The position numbers and the translations under genes were made by a program. From positions 2,356,001-2,420,000 of the forward strand of contig NZ_CP165647.1 of assembly GCF_041199985.1 (NCBI RefSeq): a DNA stretch of 64,000 nt, given 5' to 3'. Positions 1 through 7,992 of this stretch are shown here, piece after piece (position 1 is the stretch's first letter; each line of letters opens with the position of its first letter). This DNA comes from Leptotrichia sp. HSP-536 (GTDB taxonomy: Bacteria > Fusobacteriota > Fusobacteriia > Fusobacteriales > Leptotrichiaceae). The notes under the pieces are model-generated. The model saw only the letters and a program-made list of their open reading frames with translations, was not told the DNA's origin and ran no database searches.

Positions 1-497
1 ATATTAGCAAAATCCTGAACAGTCAGAATAGCAGTAACTCTTGGATAGTAAAATCCTGTTGGATGTGCCCATTCATTATAGGTTTTTATAAAATTAAAGG
101 TTGCTAAGAGCATAATTATTATTCCGCTAAATAAAAATGCTTTTAAAAAATTAAAAACTCTTTTTTGATTTTCTAAAAAATACATAAATGGAAAGAATAT
201 TAAATATCTTAAAATATAATTATCCAGTCGAGTTTTTATTCCACCGTCTAAATATGCTATTATAAATGGAACACATATAAATAATAATAATTCTATCGAG
301 AATTTCAAATCTATATTCGTATTTTTCCAAAATATTTTTCGGTTTTTCTTCATTAGCATTGAAATCAAAAATAGTATTGCTAATAAAGGTATCGCAACAT
401 TATTCTCAAATTTTTCCGAAAAAAACAGAGAAATTCCAACTATTAAACATAAAATATATCCTGCTCTATTTATAATTAAATTTATTTTTTCATTCAT
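1..497 (-). CDS. O-antigen ligase-like membrane protein (partial, C-terminus outside window)
   Basis: The first 165 residues of a polytopic membrane protein are visible; the rest lies beyond base 1. The start is an ATG at 497 (MNEKINLIINRAG...), preceded by AAGGAAAG, and begins 24 bases after the waaF stop, so the two genes are co-transcribed. Several hydrophobic segments alternate with short basic loops, including a stretch rich in Lys/Arg (MKKNRKIFWKN) and a later one ending in HPTGFYYPR. This pattern and the place after a heptosyltransferase gene fit the O-antigen ligase/polymerase (WaaL/Wzy) superfamily, whose members move lipid-linked glycans in the periplasm. The diagnostic large periplasmic loop would be in the missing part, so the exact role is inferred. 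Confidence 0.6.
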   Translation of the reverse strand, partial: MNEKINLIINRAGYILCLIVGISLFFSEKFENNVAIPLLAILFLISMLMKKNRKIFWKNTNIDLKFSIELLLFICVPFIIAYLDGGIKTRLDNYILRYLIFFPFMYFLENQKRVFNFLKAFLFSGIIIMLLATFNFIKTYNEWAHPTGFYYPRVTAILTVQDFAN

Positions 498-521
498 ATA
501 TTCTTTCCTTCTATAATTTTT

Positions 522-1538
522 TTAAATTCTTTTTATAATTTCTTCATAAACTCTGTCTGTACTAATCAGAGAAATTCCTTTGTAATAATCTTTTTTATAC
601 TTATGTTGTTTTTTAGGAATTGTTACAATATTATTTTCATAAAATTCATTATCTTCAATAACATTGCTTTTTTCAGTCCAAGGAAAAAATCCCAAAGACC
701 GTTTTCCTGGTCCAAAAATCCCAATTACAAATGGTTTCTCAAATCCGCTTGCAATATGAATTGGAGAACTGTCATTTCCTACAACAACATCAGCTATTGA
801 AATCAAAGCTCCAAATTCTACAAGACTTATTTCGCCCCGAAAATCAATTACATTTTTATCATTTTCAAAATTTAGGGATAGTTCTTTTTCAACTTTAGAG
901 CCAGTTATTCCAATAAAATAATTGTTATTTTTTTTCAATCTTTCAATAACTTCACGATATTTTTCTATCGGCCACATTTTTTCAGGTCTTTGGCTTCCTG
1001 GTGCAACTAATATTAATTTTTGCTCTTTTTTCCCAGTATATCCGCTAATTTTCAACATTTTTTCAATTTTTATAAAATTTTCCTTTGCTGGATATATTCT
1101 AACTGGAATTTTTTTTCCTTCATATCCGACTAAATTTAAAAGTCTTTCCACTTCGTGCTTTTTCATATCATAATGGACTTTTTTATCCAGAAGGGAAGAG
1201 CCAGTCGCAACATCAAATCCCACAATATCGGGAATTTTTGCTAATTTTGCAAGTAGTATGGATTTTATGAATCTATGTGGAATTACCGCATAATCATATT
1301 TTTTTTGCTTTAAAATTTTTAGAACTTTTAAAAATCCTTTTATTCCTTTATCCTTTCCTTTTTTATCATAAAGAATTACTTCATTTAAATTAGGATTATT
1401 ATACAAGATACTTTGATTTGTCGGCAATGTCAGGTAATCTATTTCAGATTTTGGATACAAATCCTTTAATTTTTGTATCAAAGGTGTGGATAAAACAATA
1501 TCTCCTATAAATGCTGTATGTATTATCAATATTTTCAT
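522..1538 (-). CDS. waaF: ADP-heptose:LPS heptosyltransferase (glycosyltransferase family 9)
   Basis: A 338-residue protein with the GT9 layout: N-terminal MKILIIHTAFIGDIVLSTPL nucleotide-fold start with the family GD motif, a linker near residue 160, and the C-terminal donor-binding half with VAPGSQRPEKMWP (about residues 178-191) and VVGNDSSPIHIASGF (about 251-265). Enzymes of this family add L-glycero-D-manno-heptose from ADP-heptose to the inner core of lipopolysaccharide at the inner face of the cytoplasmic membrane. The length is normal. A ligase-like membrane protein follows 24 bases downstream, and gmhB of the ADP-heptose pathway is at 48.5 kb. WaaC and WaaF are hard to separate by eye, so the choice of symbol is less certain than the family. 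Confidence 0.82.
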   Translation of the reverse strand: MKILIIHTAFIGDIVLSTPLIQKLKDLYPKSEIDYLTLPTNQSILYNNPNLNEVILYDKKGKDKGIKGFLKVLKILKQKKYDYAVIPHRFIKSILLAKLAKIPDIVGFDVATGSSLLDKKVHYDMKKHEVERLLNLVGYEGKKIPVRIYPAKENFIKIEKMLKISGYTGKKEQKLILVAPGSQRPEKMWPIEKYREVIERLKKNNNYFIGITGSKVEKELSLNFENDKNVIDFRGEISLVEFGALISIADVVVGNDSSPIHIASGFEKPFVIGIFGPGKRSLGFFPWTEKSNVIEDNEFYENNIVTIPKKQHKYKKDYYKGISLISTDRVYEEIIKRI

Positions 1539-1629
1539 ATTTTCTCCTTTATTATATACAGAGTTATTATATCATATTTGTTATTTTTTTATAACAGTTT
1601 TATTTAATAAGTGAAAAAATTTTTATTCA

Positions 1630-1658
1630 TTGAAATAAAAAAAAGAATATGTTAGAAT
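1630..1658 (+). promoter_or_regulatory. Promoter of the WaaY-like kinase gene
   Basis: A TTGAAA box (1630-1635) and TAGAAT (1653-1658) are 17 bases apart. This puts the transcript start about 20 bases before the ATG at 1686, whose ribosome site is AAAGGA. The arrangement makes this gene divergent from waaF. Confidence 0.6.
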
Positions 1659-1685
1659 TGATAAAAAAGAGTAAAGGAAAAAATT

Positions 1686-2360
1686 ATGCAGGAAAGTAAA
1701 AATTTAAATATAGATAATGAAAAAAATTTTTTTTATAAAACTTATGAATACAAAAATGAGAAAGCTCTGAAGATTTTTTTAAGATTAACGAGAGAAAAAG
1801 GGAAAAATTCCTTTGAAGTTGCAAAATATTTAAAAAAAGATTTTCCAGAATTGAATTTTATGAAAATAGTGGAGTATAAGGTTTTAAAATATACCCCTTT
1901 TTACATAAAAATAGAAACAGTTTCTGAAAATATAAATAAAACTTTTAATGGTAATTTTGTATCTTATTATAATTATTTGGTTGAGAAGAATGATTTTGAG
2001 CTTTCATACAAAACAGTAGATTTGTGGTTAAATTTTGAAGAAAATTTTTTTGAAAAAGGGTATTATCACATGGACTTTAGTCTTGGGAATTTTTTTATAG
2101 ACAAGGAAAGTGAAAGAATTGCATTTATTGATTTTGATGATATTGTCAGAAAGCCTCCTTTTTTTAGAAAACGTGTTTTTTTGACAAAATCTATAAGAAG
2201 TTTTGAAGGTTCAATGAAATTCTTTTTATCAGTGAAAAATTTTTCCAGAGAAGAAAATAAAAAAATTATCGATAAACTTGAAGAAATAAAAAAAAGATAC
2301 AATGTAGTTTCAAGAAAAAAAGATATAAAAAAAACTGAACAGATTTTGAATAGAAAATAA
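1686..2360 (+). CDS. Lipopolysaccharide core heptose kinase-like protein (WaaY/RfaY type)
   Basis: A 224-residue protein of the protein-kinase-like fold. The catalytic-loop signature HMDFSLGNFFI (about residues 130-140: H-x-D-x(4)-N) is followed by the metal-binding segment FIDFDD (about 148-153), the pattern of RfaY/WaaY heptose kinases and related KDO kinases that phosphorylate the LPS inner core. A conserved upstream region holds several Lys candidates for ATP binding, but the glycine-rich loop is weak. The gene is divergent from waaF, has its own promoter and ends in a hairpin shared with the tyrS terminator. A role in core phosphorylation is inferred from family and neighbours; other small-molecule kinases (choline or aminoglycoside kinase-like) share this fold. 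Confidence 0.68.
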   Translation: MQESKNLNIDNEKNFFYKTYEYKNEKALKIFLRLTREKGKNSFEVAKYLKKDFPELNFMKIVEYKVLKYTPFYIKIETVSENINKTFNGNFVSYYNYLVEKNDFELSYKTVDLWLNFEENFFEKGYYHMDFSLGNFFIDKESERIAFIDFDDIVRKPPFFRKRVFLTKSIRSFEGSMKFFLSVKNFSREENKKIIDKLEEIKKRYNVVSRKKDIKKTEQILNRK

Positions 2361-2373
2361 CAAGTCTGTTCAG
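2335..2373 (-). terminator. Terminator of tyrS, overlapping the 3' end of the kinase gene
   Basis: CTGAACAGA (2335-2343) pairs perfectly with TCTGTTCAG (2365-2373). Read on the minus strand the stem is followed by seven T, a good intrinsic terminator for the uppS-cdsA-tyrS unit. The stem spans the stop codon of the converging kinase gene, where it may act as a weaker terminator in the other direction. Confidence 0.8.
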
Positions 2374-2419
2374 CAATTAATTTTTATAAAATTATATAGA
2401 TTTCTGTAATTATAATTTT

Positions 2420-3658
2420 TTATTTAACTTTTACAATTTTCTTTTTCCCAGCCCTAATAATCATTCCACTTTCAAGAACAACTGTAGCTTTTACATCTTT
2501 TATTGGAGCATCATTTATTTTAAATCCACCTTGTTGAATCAATCTTCTAGCTTCACTTGTTGTCTGCAGCAATTCTGTTTCTTTTACTAGCAAGTCAATA
2601 ATTCCTACTTCTTTGTACTCTAATTCAACTTCTGGCAAATCTACATTTAAATTTCTTTTGCTAAATACATTTTCAAACCAGTCTCTTGCCTCTTTAGCCG
2701 CTTCTTCACCGTAGTAAATTTTTACAACTTCTGCACCTAATTGTTTTTTGGCTTCCATTGGATGTAAACTTTCATCTGCAATTTGAGCCTTGATTTCTTC
2801 AATTCTTTCAAAAGGAACATCTGTTATCATTGTATAGTAATTTTCCATCAATTCATCCGAAATTGACATGACTTTACCAAACATATCGTTTGGAGTATCT
2901 TTTACACCAATGTAATTTCCTAATGATTTAGACATTTTTTCCACTCCGTCAAGTCCTACCAGAATTGGCATTATCATACAGACTTGCTGTTCTTGTCCAA
3001 AGTTTTTCTGTAAATCTCTTCCTCTTAGCAAATTAAATTTTTGTTCTGTTGCTCCCAATTCCACATCAGCTCTCAATTCAACTGAATCATAACCTTGCAA
3101 AATTGGATACATAAACTCAATTAATGAAACTGGTTTATTTTCAGCTATCCTTTTTGAAAAATCCTCTCTCGAAATCATTTGCGACACAGTAAACTGTGAC
3201 AATAAGTTCAAAGCATCTGACAGCGACAATTTTTCCAGCCAATCAGCATTATAAACAACTTTTATTTTATCCAAATCCAATATCAATTTTACTTGATCCA
3301 AGTATGTTTTAATGTTTTCCATAACTTGTTCTTCTGACAACATTTTTCTAGTTTCAGATTTTCCAGTCGGATCCCCAATTCTTCCAGTAAAAGTCCCAAT
3401 CAAGAAAAAAACATCGTGTCCTAAATCTTGAAACTGTTTTAATTTTCTCAAAGGCACCGCATGTCCCAAGTGCAAATCAGACCCAGTCGGATCAATCCCT
3501 AATTTTACTCTTAATGGAGTATTTGTTGAAATTGATTTTTCCAACTTTTTCTTAAATTCATTTTCATTAATTATTTCATCGCACCCACGACTCAAAATAT
3601 TAAATTGTCTTTCTACTTCCTGTTTTACTTCTATTTCATTATTTCTATCTATACTCAT
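2420..3658 (-). CDS. tyrS: Tyrosyl-tRNA synthetase
   Basis: A 412-residue class I aminoacyl-tRNA synthetase that charges tRNA-Tyr. The HIGH signature appears as HLGHAVPLRKL (about residues 62-72) after GIDPTGSDL, and the KMSKS signature as KMSKSLGNYIG (about 242-252). The C-terminal 60 residues form an S4-like RNA-binding domain (TSEARRLIQQGGFKIND). The exact HLGH/KMSKS pair places it in the TyrZ-like bacterial clade rather than the KFGKS clade. It is the last gene of a uppS-cdsA-tyrS set, 27 bases after cdsA, and is closed by the hairpin at 2335-2373. Confidence 0.96.
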   Translation of the reverse strand: MSIDRNNEIEVKQEVERQFNILSRGCDEIINENEFKKKLEKSISTNTPLRVKLGIDPTGSDLHLGHAVPLRKLKQFQDLGHDVFFLIGTFTGRIGDPTGKSETRKMLSEEQVMENIKTYLDQVKLILDLDKIKVVYNADWLEKLSLSDALNLLSQFTVSQMISREDFSKRIAENKPVSLIEFMYPILQGYDSVELRADVELGATEQKFNLLRGRDLQKNFGQEQQVCMIMPILVGLDGVEKMSKSLGNYIGVKDTPNDMFGKVMSISDELMENYYTMITDVPFERIEEIKAQIADESLHPMEAKKQLGAEVVKIYYGEEAAKEARDWFENVFSKRNLNVDLPEVELEYKEVGIIDLLVKETELLQTTSEARRLIQQGGFKINDAPIKDVKATVVLESGMIIRAGKKKIVKVK

Positions 3659-3685
3659 TTTCTATTTTCCTCCTTCTTTTTATTT

Positions 3686-4612
3686 TTATAAATGTGCCAC
3701 GTACTTCATAAAATAATACACAACTGGCAATACAAACAACGCACTGTCAAATCTATCCAAAAATCCACCGTGTCCCAAAAGCAAATTTCCAGAATCCTTT
3801 ACTTCTAATTCTCTTTTTATCTTAGATTCTACCAAATCTCCGAGTTCTGCGAAAATTCCTATTGCAAGTGCCAAAATCAAGGCTTTTAAACCACCAATGG
3901 CAACGTAATTGTAATTTACGGAACAGTTTTTTGATAAAAATGAGATTCCGCATACGAAATTTGCTATAAATAAATATATTTTATCAAATGATAAAATTAC
4001 TAAAAACACTCCTAAAATTCCTGCTATCGCACCTTCGATTGACTTTTTCGGACTAATTTTTGGTGCCAGCCTCTGTTTAAATATCTTTCCACCCATTGCC
4101 ATTCCGACAAGGTAGGCGGAAATATCACACGCCCAGATTAGCATAAATGTCATTACAACCAGAATATTTCCATTTGGAAATTCATATTTTATTAATAATA
4201 TATGTGAAAATAAATATGAGACATAAATTATTCCAAATAAAGTGTAGGAAATTTCTGCCATGGCATTTTCAATTTTTACTTTTAAAATTTGTCTTAAAGC
4301 CAACAGCATTATTGCAAACACGATAAATCCGCCCATATCAAAGTTAATTTGTTTAAAAAGGGCAAATTTAAAATATGAAAATATATTTTTTGAATTTTCC
4401 TGAAAATATATTGCAATAGGCAAAAATAGTCCAAGTCCCATTCCAATTCTGCTTGCTATCTCAAACCCTTTGTCTTTTAGCATTTTATAAAATTCATAGA
4501 GCGACATTCCCGTTATTACAAGTGTAAATACTAGAAACATCACATTTCCCTTTAGAAATATCCATAAAAGGAAGGGTACAAATAACAAAATAATAAATAA
4601 TCTACTTAACAT
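3686..4612 (-). CDS. cdsA: Phosphatidate cytidylyltransferase
   Basis: A 308-residue polytopic membrane enzyme making CDP-diacylglycerol from CTP and phosphatidic acid, the precursor of phosphatidylglycerol and phosphatidylethanolamine. The CdsA signature is seen near the C-terminus: gsKIKRELEVKDSGNLLLGHGGFLDRFDSALF (from about residue 262), with the preceding PKISPKKSIEGAIAG block at about 184-198. Seven or eight hydrophobic segments fill the rest. The start overlaps the uppS stop by 11 bases, the usual coupling of these two envelope genes. There is an extra stretch around residues 215-232 (FLSKNCSVNYNYVAIGG) between two membrane spans that looks lineage-specific. Confidence 0.93.
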   Translation of the reverse strand: MLSRLFIILLFVPFLLWIFLKGNVMFLVFTLVITGMSLYEFYKMLKDKGFEIASRIGMGLGLFLPIAIYFQENSKNIFSYFKFALFKQINFDMGGFIVFAIMLLALRQILKVKIENAMAEISYTLFGIIYVSYLFSHILLIKYEFPNGNILVVMTFMLIWACDISAYLVGMAMGGKIFKQRLAPKISPKKSIEGAIAGILGVFLVILSFDKIYLFIANFVCGISFLSKNCSVNYNYVAIGGLKALILALAIGIFAELGDLVESKIKRELEVKDSGNLLLGHGGFLDRFDSALFVLPVVYYFMKYVAHL

Positions 4613-5420
4613 TCAGTCCTCCGTATCTTCTATCTCTTTTATTAAAGGATAAAATAGCTTTATCTAATTCTTTTTCATCAAAATCAGGCCAGTAAACATC
4701 TGTTATGTAAAACTCTGAATAGGCAACTTCCCAAAGCAGAAAATTACTTATTCTAAATTCTCCGCTTGTTCTGATTACAAGCTCTGGATCTGGAATTTCT
4801 GGACGATACATAAATTTAGAAAACTCTTCTTCTGTAATTTTCATATTTTCCAACTGTTCCCTTTTATCCACAAACCCATTTACCACTTTTTCTGTAACAT
4901 TCAGTCCAGTATTTTCATTATTAAGCTGTTCATCCACTGTTCCATTTGTTTCATTTAAAAGTTTAGTTTCCAAAACTTTATTTACAGCGTCAACAATTTC
5001 TCGTCGACCGCCATAATTAAATGCTATATTAAAGACAATATTTTCGCAATCTGCCAAATAATTTTCAGTTTCTTCAATTTTTTTCAGCAATTTTTCTGAA
5101 ATATTTTCTTTTGCCCCTGTAACAAGCAGTTTTACACCTTGTTTTTTTAATGTTTTTTTCTCCCTGTCCAAATATTTAGCAAATAAATCCATAAGACCAT
5201 TTACTTCTTTTTCAGGTCTTTTCCAATTTTCAGTCGAAAATGCATAAACAGTCAAATATTTAACGCCGATATTTCCTGCATGCCTTAATATCTTTTCAAG
5301 ACTGTTAGCCCCAGCTCTATGCCCTTCCAGCCGAATTTTTCCACGCTTTTTAGCCCAACGTCCATTTCCATCCATAATAATCGCAATGTGCTTAGGAATT
5401 ACCAATTCATCTCTATCCAT
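4602..5420 (-). CDS. uppS: Undecaprenyl diphosphate synthase (cis-prenyltransferase)
   Basis: A 272-residue enzyme that condenses isopentenyl diphosphate units into the C55 carrier lipid for peptidoglycan and LPS. HIAIIMDGNGRWAKKRG at the N-terminus carries the catalytic Asp; ENWKRP (about residue 74), FNYGGRREI and VIRTSGEFRISNFLLW are the other family blocks. The reading frame is open to 5531, but the start is placed at the ATG at 5420: GAGAGGGAT precedes it and the promoter at 5455-5483 lies inside the longer frame, so the upstream 37 codons cannot be translated from it. About 25-30 extra residues rich in Asn, Glu and Thr (about 155-195) are inserted before ITEEEFSKFMY compared with the E. 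coli enzyme. Confidence 0.94.
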   Translation of the reverse strand: MDRDELVIPKHIAIIMDGNGRWAKKRGKIRLEGHRAGANSLEKILRHAGNIGVKYLTVYAFSTENWKRPEKEVNGLMDLFAKYLDREKKTLKKQGVKLLVTGAKENISEKLLKKIEETENYLADCENIVFNIAFNYGGRREIVDAVNKVLETKLLNETNGTVDEQLNNENTGLNVTEKVVNGFVDKREQLENMKITEEEFSKFMYRPEIPDPELVIRTSGEFRISNFLLWEVAYSEFYITDVYWPDFDEKELDKAILSFNKRDRRYGGLNVK

Positions 5421-5454
5421 TACATCCCTCTCAAGATATTTTTTAATTGCTATA

Positions 5455-5483
5455 ATTATAACAGTCAAATCATTATTTTTCAA
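5455..5483 (-). promoter_or_regulatory. Promoter of uppS-cdsA-tyrS
   Basis: On the minus strand TTGAAA (5483-5478) and a perfect TATAAT (5460-5455) are separated by 17 bases. The predicted transcript starts near 5448, giving a leader of under 30 bases to the ATG at 5420. It decides the uppS start. Confidence 0.75.
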
Positions 5484-5507
5484 GGTGTTTGTAAAATTAT
5501 TATATAA

Positions 5508-5561
5508 AAAATGTACCTTTAAACTTTTCACTATTTATTGTCTAGCTTTTAGGTACATTTT
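5508..5561 (-). terminator. Intrinsic terminator after priA
   Basis: AAAATGTACCT (5508-5518) pairs with AGGTACATTTT (5551-5561), an 11-base perfect stem with a 32-base loop. On the minus strand it is followed by a T-rich run, so it ends the long ftsK-to-priA run before the uppS promoter. Confidence 0.8.
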
Positions 5562-5677
5562 AATTTATACTTTTGATTTTTTTATCTCATTCAAATTTTT
5601 AAAACCAATTTGTGTTACAATATTAACATTTTTTTCTGTAAACTCTTAATAAATTTTATATTTTGTTAAATAAAAAA

Positions 5678-7963
5678 TCACATCATATTTACAGGATCCA
5701 CATCAATCGTTACCCTAACTTTCTTTTCTCTTTCCCGAAATTTACCCACACATTTTTTTATGATTTTTTTTATTTTTAAGATATTTTCTCTTTCAAATTT
5801 AAAAAATATCTGGTATCGGTATCTACCATTTATTTTGTAAATTGGAGATTTGAAAGCATCGGATACAAAGTCATTTTGGGTTAATTTTATTGTTTCATTT
5901 ATATTTTTTATAATTTCTTCACGCAAAATTTTGGCTTTTTCCATTACCAAATTTTCCTCCGTTGCCGAAATTACCAAAATTACAATTCGTCCAAAAGGCG
6001 GATAATTCAGCATTTTACGCATAATCATCTCATTTTTGTAATATCCTTCGTAATCATTTTCGATTGTTTTTTTTATTACATCATTTTCACCATTAAAAGT
6101 CTGAATAACCACTTCTCCATCTTTTTCTCCACGTCCTGCACGCCCTGAAGCCTGTGTCAGCAGCTGAAAAGTTTTTTCTGAAGCCCGAAAATCTGGAAAA
6201 TTTAAGATTATATCAGCATTAATTACTCCGACTAATGTTACGTTTGAAAAATGCAGTCCCTTTGCAATAATCTGTGTTCCGAGCATTATGTCATATTTGT
6301 GATTTTTAAAGTCGTTATAGGCTTTTTCATAATTCTGCTTTGTTTTTATACTTTCCGAATCCACTCTCACAATTCTCGCCGATGGAAATGTCACTGCCAG
6401 TTCTTCCTCAATTTTTTCCGTTCCAGCCCCAATTTGTCTCATTTTATGTCTACCACACTCATCACACGTGTTGTCAAAGCGTTTTTCATAGCCGCAGTAA
6501 TGGCATTTCAGTCGATTATCATATTTGTAGTAATTTAAAGAAATGCTGCAATTTGGACAAATCGGAATATTTCCACAGTCCTTGCATTTTAGCAAGTTTG
6601 AAAATGCCTTTCTGTTCAAAATTAAGATAACCTGCTCGTTTTTTTGCAAAGTTTGAGAAATCTTGTCCAGCAATTCTTCCGAAAAATTTTCCGTTGTTTC
6701 ATTCAAATCTACAATTTCAAATTTTGGAAGTTTAGCATTTTTGTACCGATTTTTTAGCTCTACCAGTTCAATATCTCCCTGCTGTGCCTGATAATACGTT
6801 TCAAAAGATGGAGTTGCCGAACCTAAAATCACTTTTGTTTTTTTACTTTTCACAATTTCAGTTTTTTCCAAATTTATATTTTCACTATTTTTCTCATTTT
6901 CAATTTCAACTTTTTCAGCTTTCCTAAAATTTTCATTTTGCAAAAATGCCCTTTTTATTGCCACATTTTTTACATGATAACGAGGATTATTCTCCTGCTT
7001 ATAAGTATTTTCGTGTTCCTCGTCCACAATAATATACTTCAAGTTCTGAACAGGTGCAAAAATTGCCGATCTTGCCCCAATCACGATTTTCTTTTCGCCA
7101 TTTTGTATGAAAGTCCACTCTTCCCTTTTTTCCTTATCCGTAAGTTTGCTATGAAGAATAGCCACTTCATTGTGAAATTCCTCTTCCAATCTTTGTATCA
7201 TCTGAACTGTAAGCGAAATTTCAGGCACCAGAAAAATACTCCCAAATCCTTGTTTCAAGGCTTCCTTTATTAAATTAATATAAATTTCCGTTTTCCCTGA
7301 GCCAGTTATCCCTTTTAACAGAAAAACCTGATTTTCACTGCTTTTTATCGTATCCACAGCCTTTTGCTGTTCATCATTCAAAATGATTTTCTTTTCTACA
7401 ATTTTACTTTTTTCCTTTTCAGTCTTTGAAATTTTAGAATTTAAAATCACCTTTTTTTCAATAGAAATAACCTTTTCGTTTATCGCTTTTTCGACAATTT
7501 CGCTAGAAAAGTTCTTTTTCAAAGTCGCAACCGTTACTTCCAGCCGTTTTTTCATATATTCGTTAAATTTCTTGATTTCCTCAATTTTTTCCATTTCCAA
7601 AGTTTCATCATTTTGAAAAAATTCCTTTTGGAAAATGGCTTTTTTAGAATAATTCAGTTTTAATGCTCCTGGATAAATTGCCTTTATTACACTGTAATAA
7701 TCACTTATATAATAATTTCTTATCCATTTTATAAGCTGCATAATGTCGGATGGAATGGACAAAACTGGGGCAGCATCCTTAATTTTTTTCACTTTTGAAA
7801 TATCAAACTGAATCTGATTTTCATTAACAATCGCTACAACAAGCCCCATTTTATCCTTATTTATAAAATTGACAATGCACCATTGTCCAACTTCATACTT
7901 TTCTTCCGATTTATACGTGTATATTCCCTGATTATTTTCCACATAAATTTCATAATAATACAT
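5678..7963 (-). CDS. priA: Primosomal replication restart helicase PriA (N')
   Basis: A 761-residue superfamily 2 helicase that reloads the replisome at stalled forks. Walker A is GITGSGKTEIY (about residue 217), the DEEH box follows (about 315), and the zinc region has four cysteine pairs in CKDCGNIPICPNC ... CHYCGYEKRFDNTCDECG (about 460-500). Late helicase motifs GTQIIAKGLHF and QASGRAGRG are intact. There are about 25 extra Lys/Glu/Asn-rich residues near 355-375, before KVILGSATPS. The frame opens with TTG at 7975, but the ATG at 7963 is preferred because GGGGGT lies just before it. The gene follows the penicillin-binding protein by 29 bases. Confidence 0.95.
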   Translation of the reverse strand: MYYYEIYVENNQGIYTYKSEEKYEVGQWCIVNFINKDKMGLVVAIVNENQIQFDISKVKKIKDAAPVLSIPSDIMQLIKWIRNYYISDYYSVIKAIYPGALKLNYSKKAIFQKEFFQNDETLEMEKIEEIKKFNEYMKKRLEVTVATLKKNFSSEIVEKAINEKVISIEKKVILNSKISKTEKEKSKIVEKKIILNDEQQKAVDTIKSSENQVFLLKGITGSGKTEIYINLIKEALKQGFGSIFLVPEISLTVQMIQRLEEEFHNEVAILHSKLTDKEKREEWTFIQNGEKKIVIGARSAIFAPVQNLKYIIVDEEHENTYKQENNPRYHVKNVAIKRAFLQNENFRKAEKVEIENEKNSENINLEKTEIVKSKKTKVILGSATPSFETYYQAQQGDIELVELKNRYKNAKLPKFEIVDLNETTENFSEELLDKISQTLQKNEQVILILNRKAFSNLLKCKDCGNIPICPNCSISLNYYKYDNRLKCHYCGYEKRFDNTCDECGRHKMRQIGAGTEKIEEELAVTFPSARIVRVDSESIKTKQNYEKAYNDFKNHKYDIMLGTQIIAKGLHFSNVTLVGVINADIILNFPDFRASEKTFQLLTQASGRAGRGEKDGEVVIQTFNGENDVIKKTIENDYEGYYKNEMIMRKMLNYPPFGRIVILVISATEENLVMEKAKILREEIIKNINETIKLTQNDFVSDAFKSPIYKINGRYRYQIFFKFERENILKIKKIIKKCVGKFREREKKVRVTIDVDPVNMM

Positions 7964-7992
7964 TTTTACCCCCAAAAATCCCCTTATTTTAT

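Noticed and set aside
5421..5531. N-terminal extension of uppS up to 5531
   Set aside because: The promoter at 5455-5483 lies inside it, and a good ribosome site precedes the ATG at 5420, which matches the family start.
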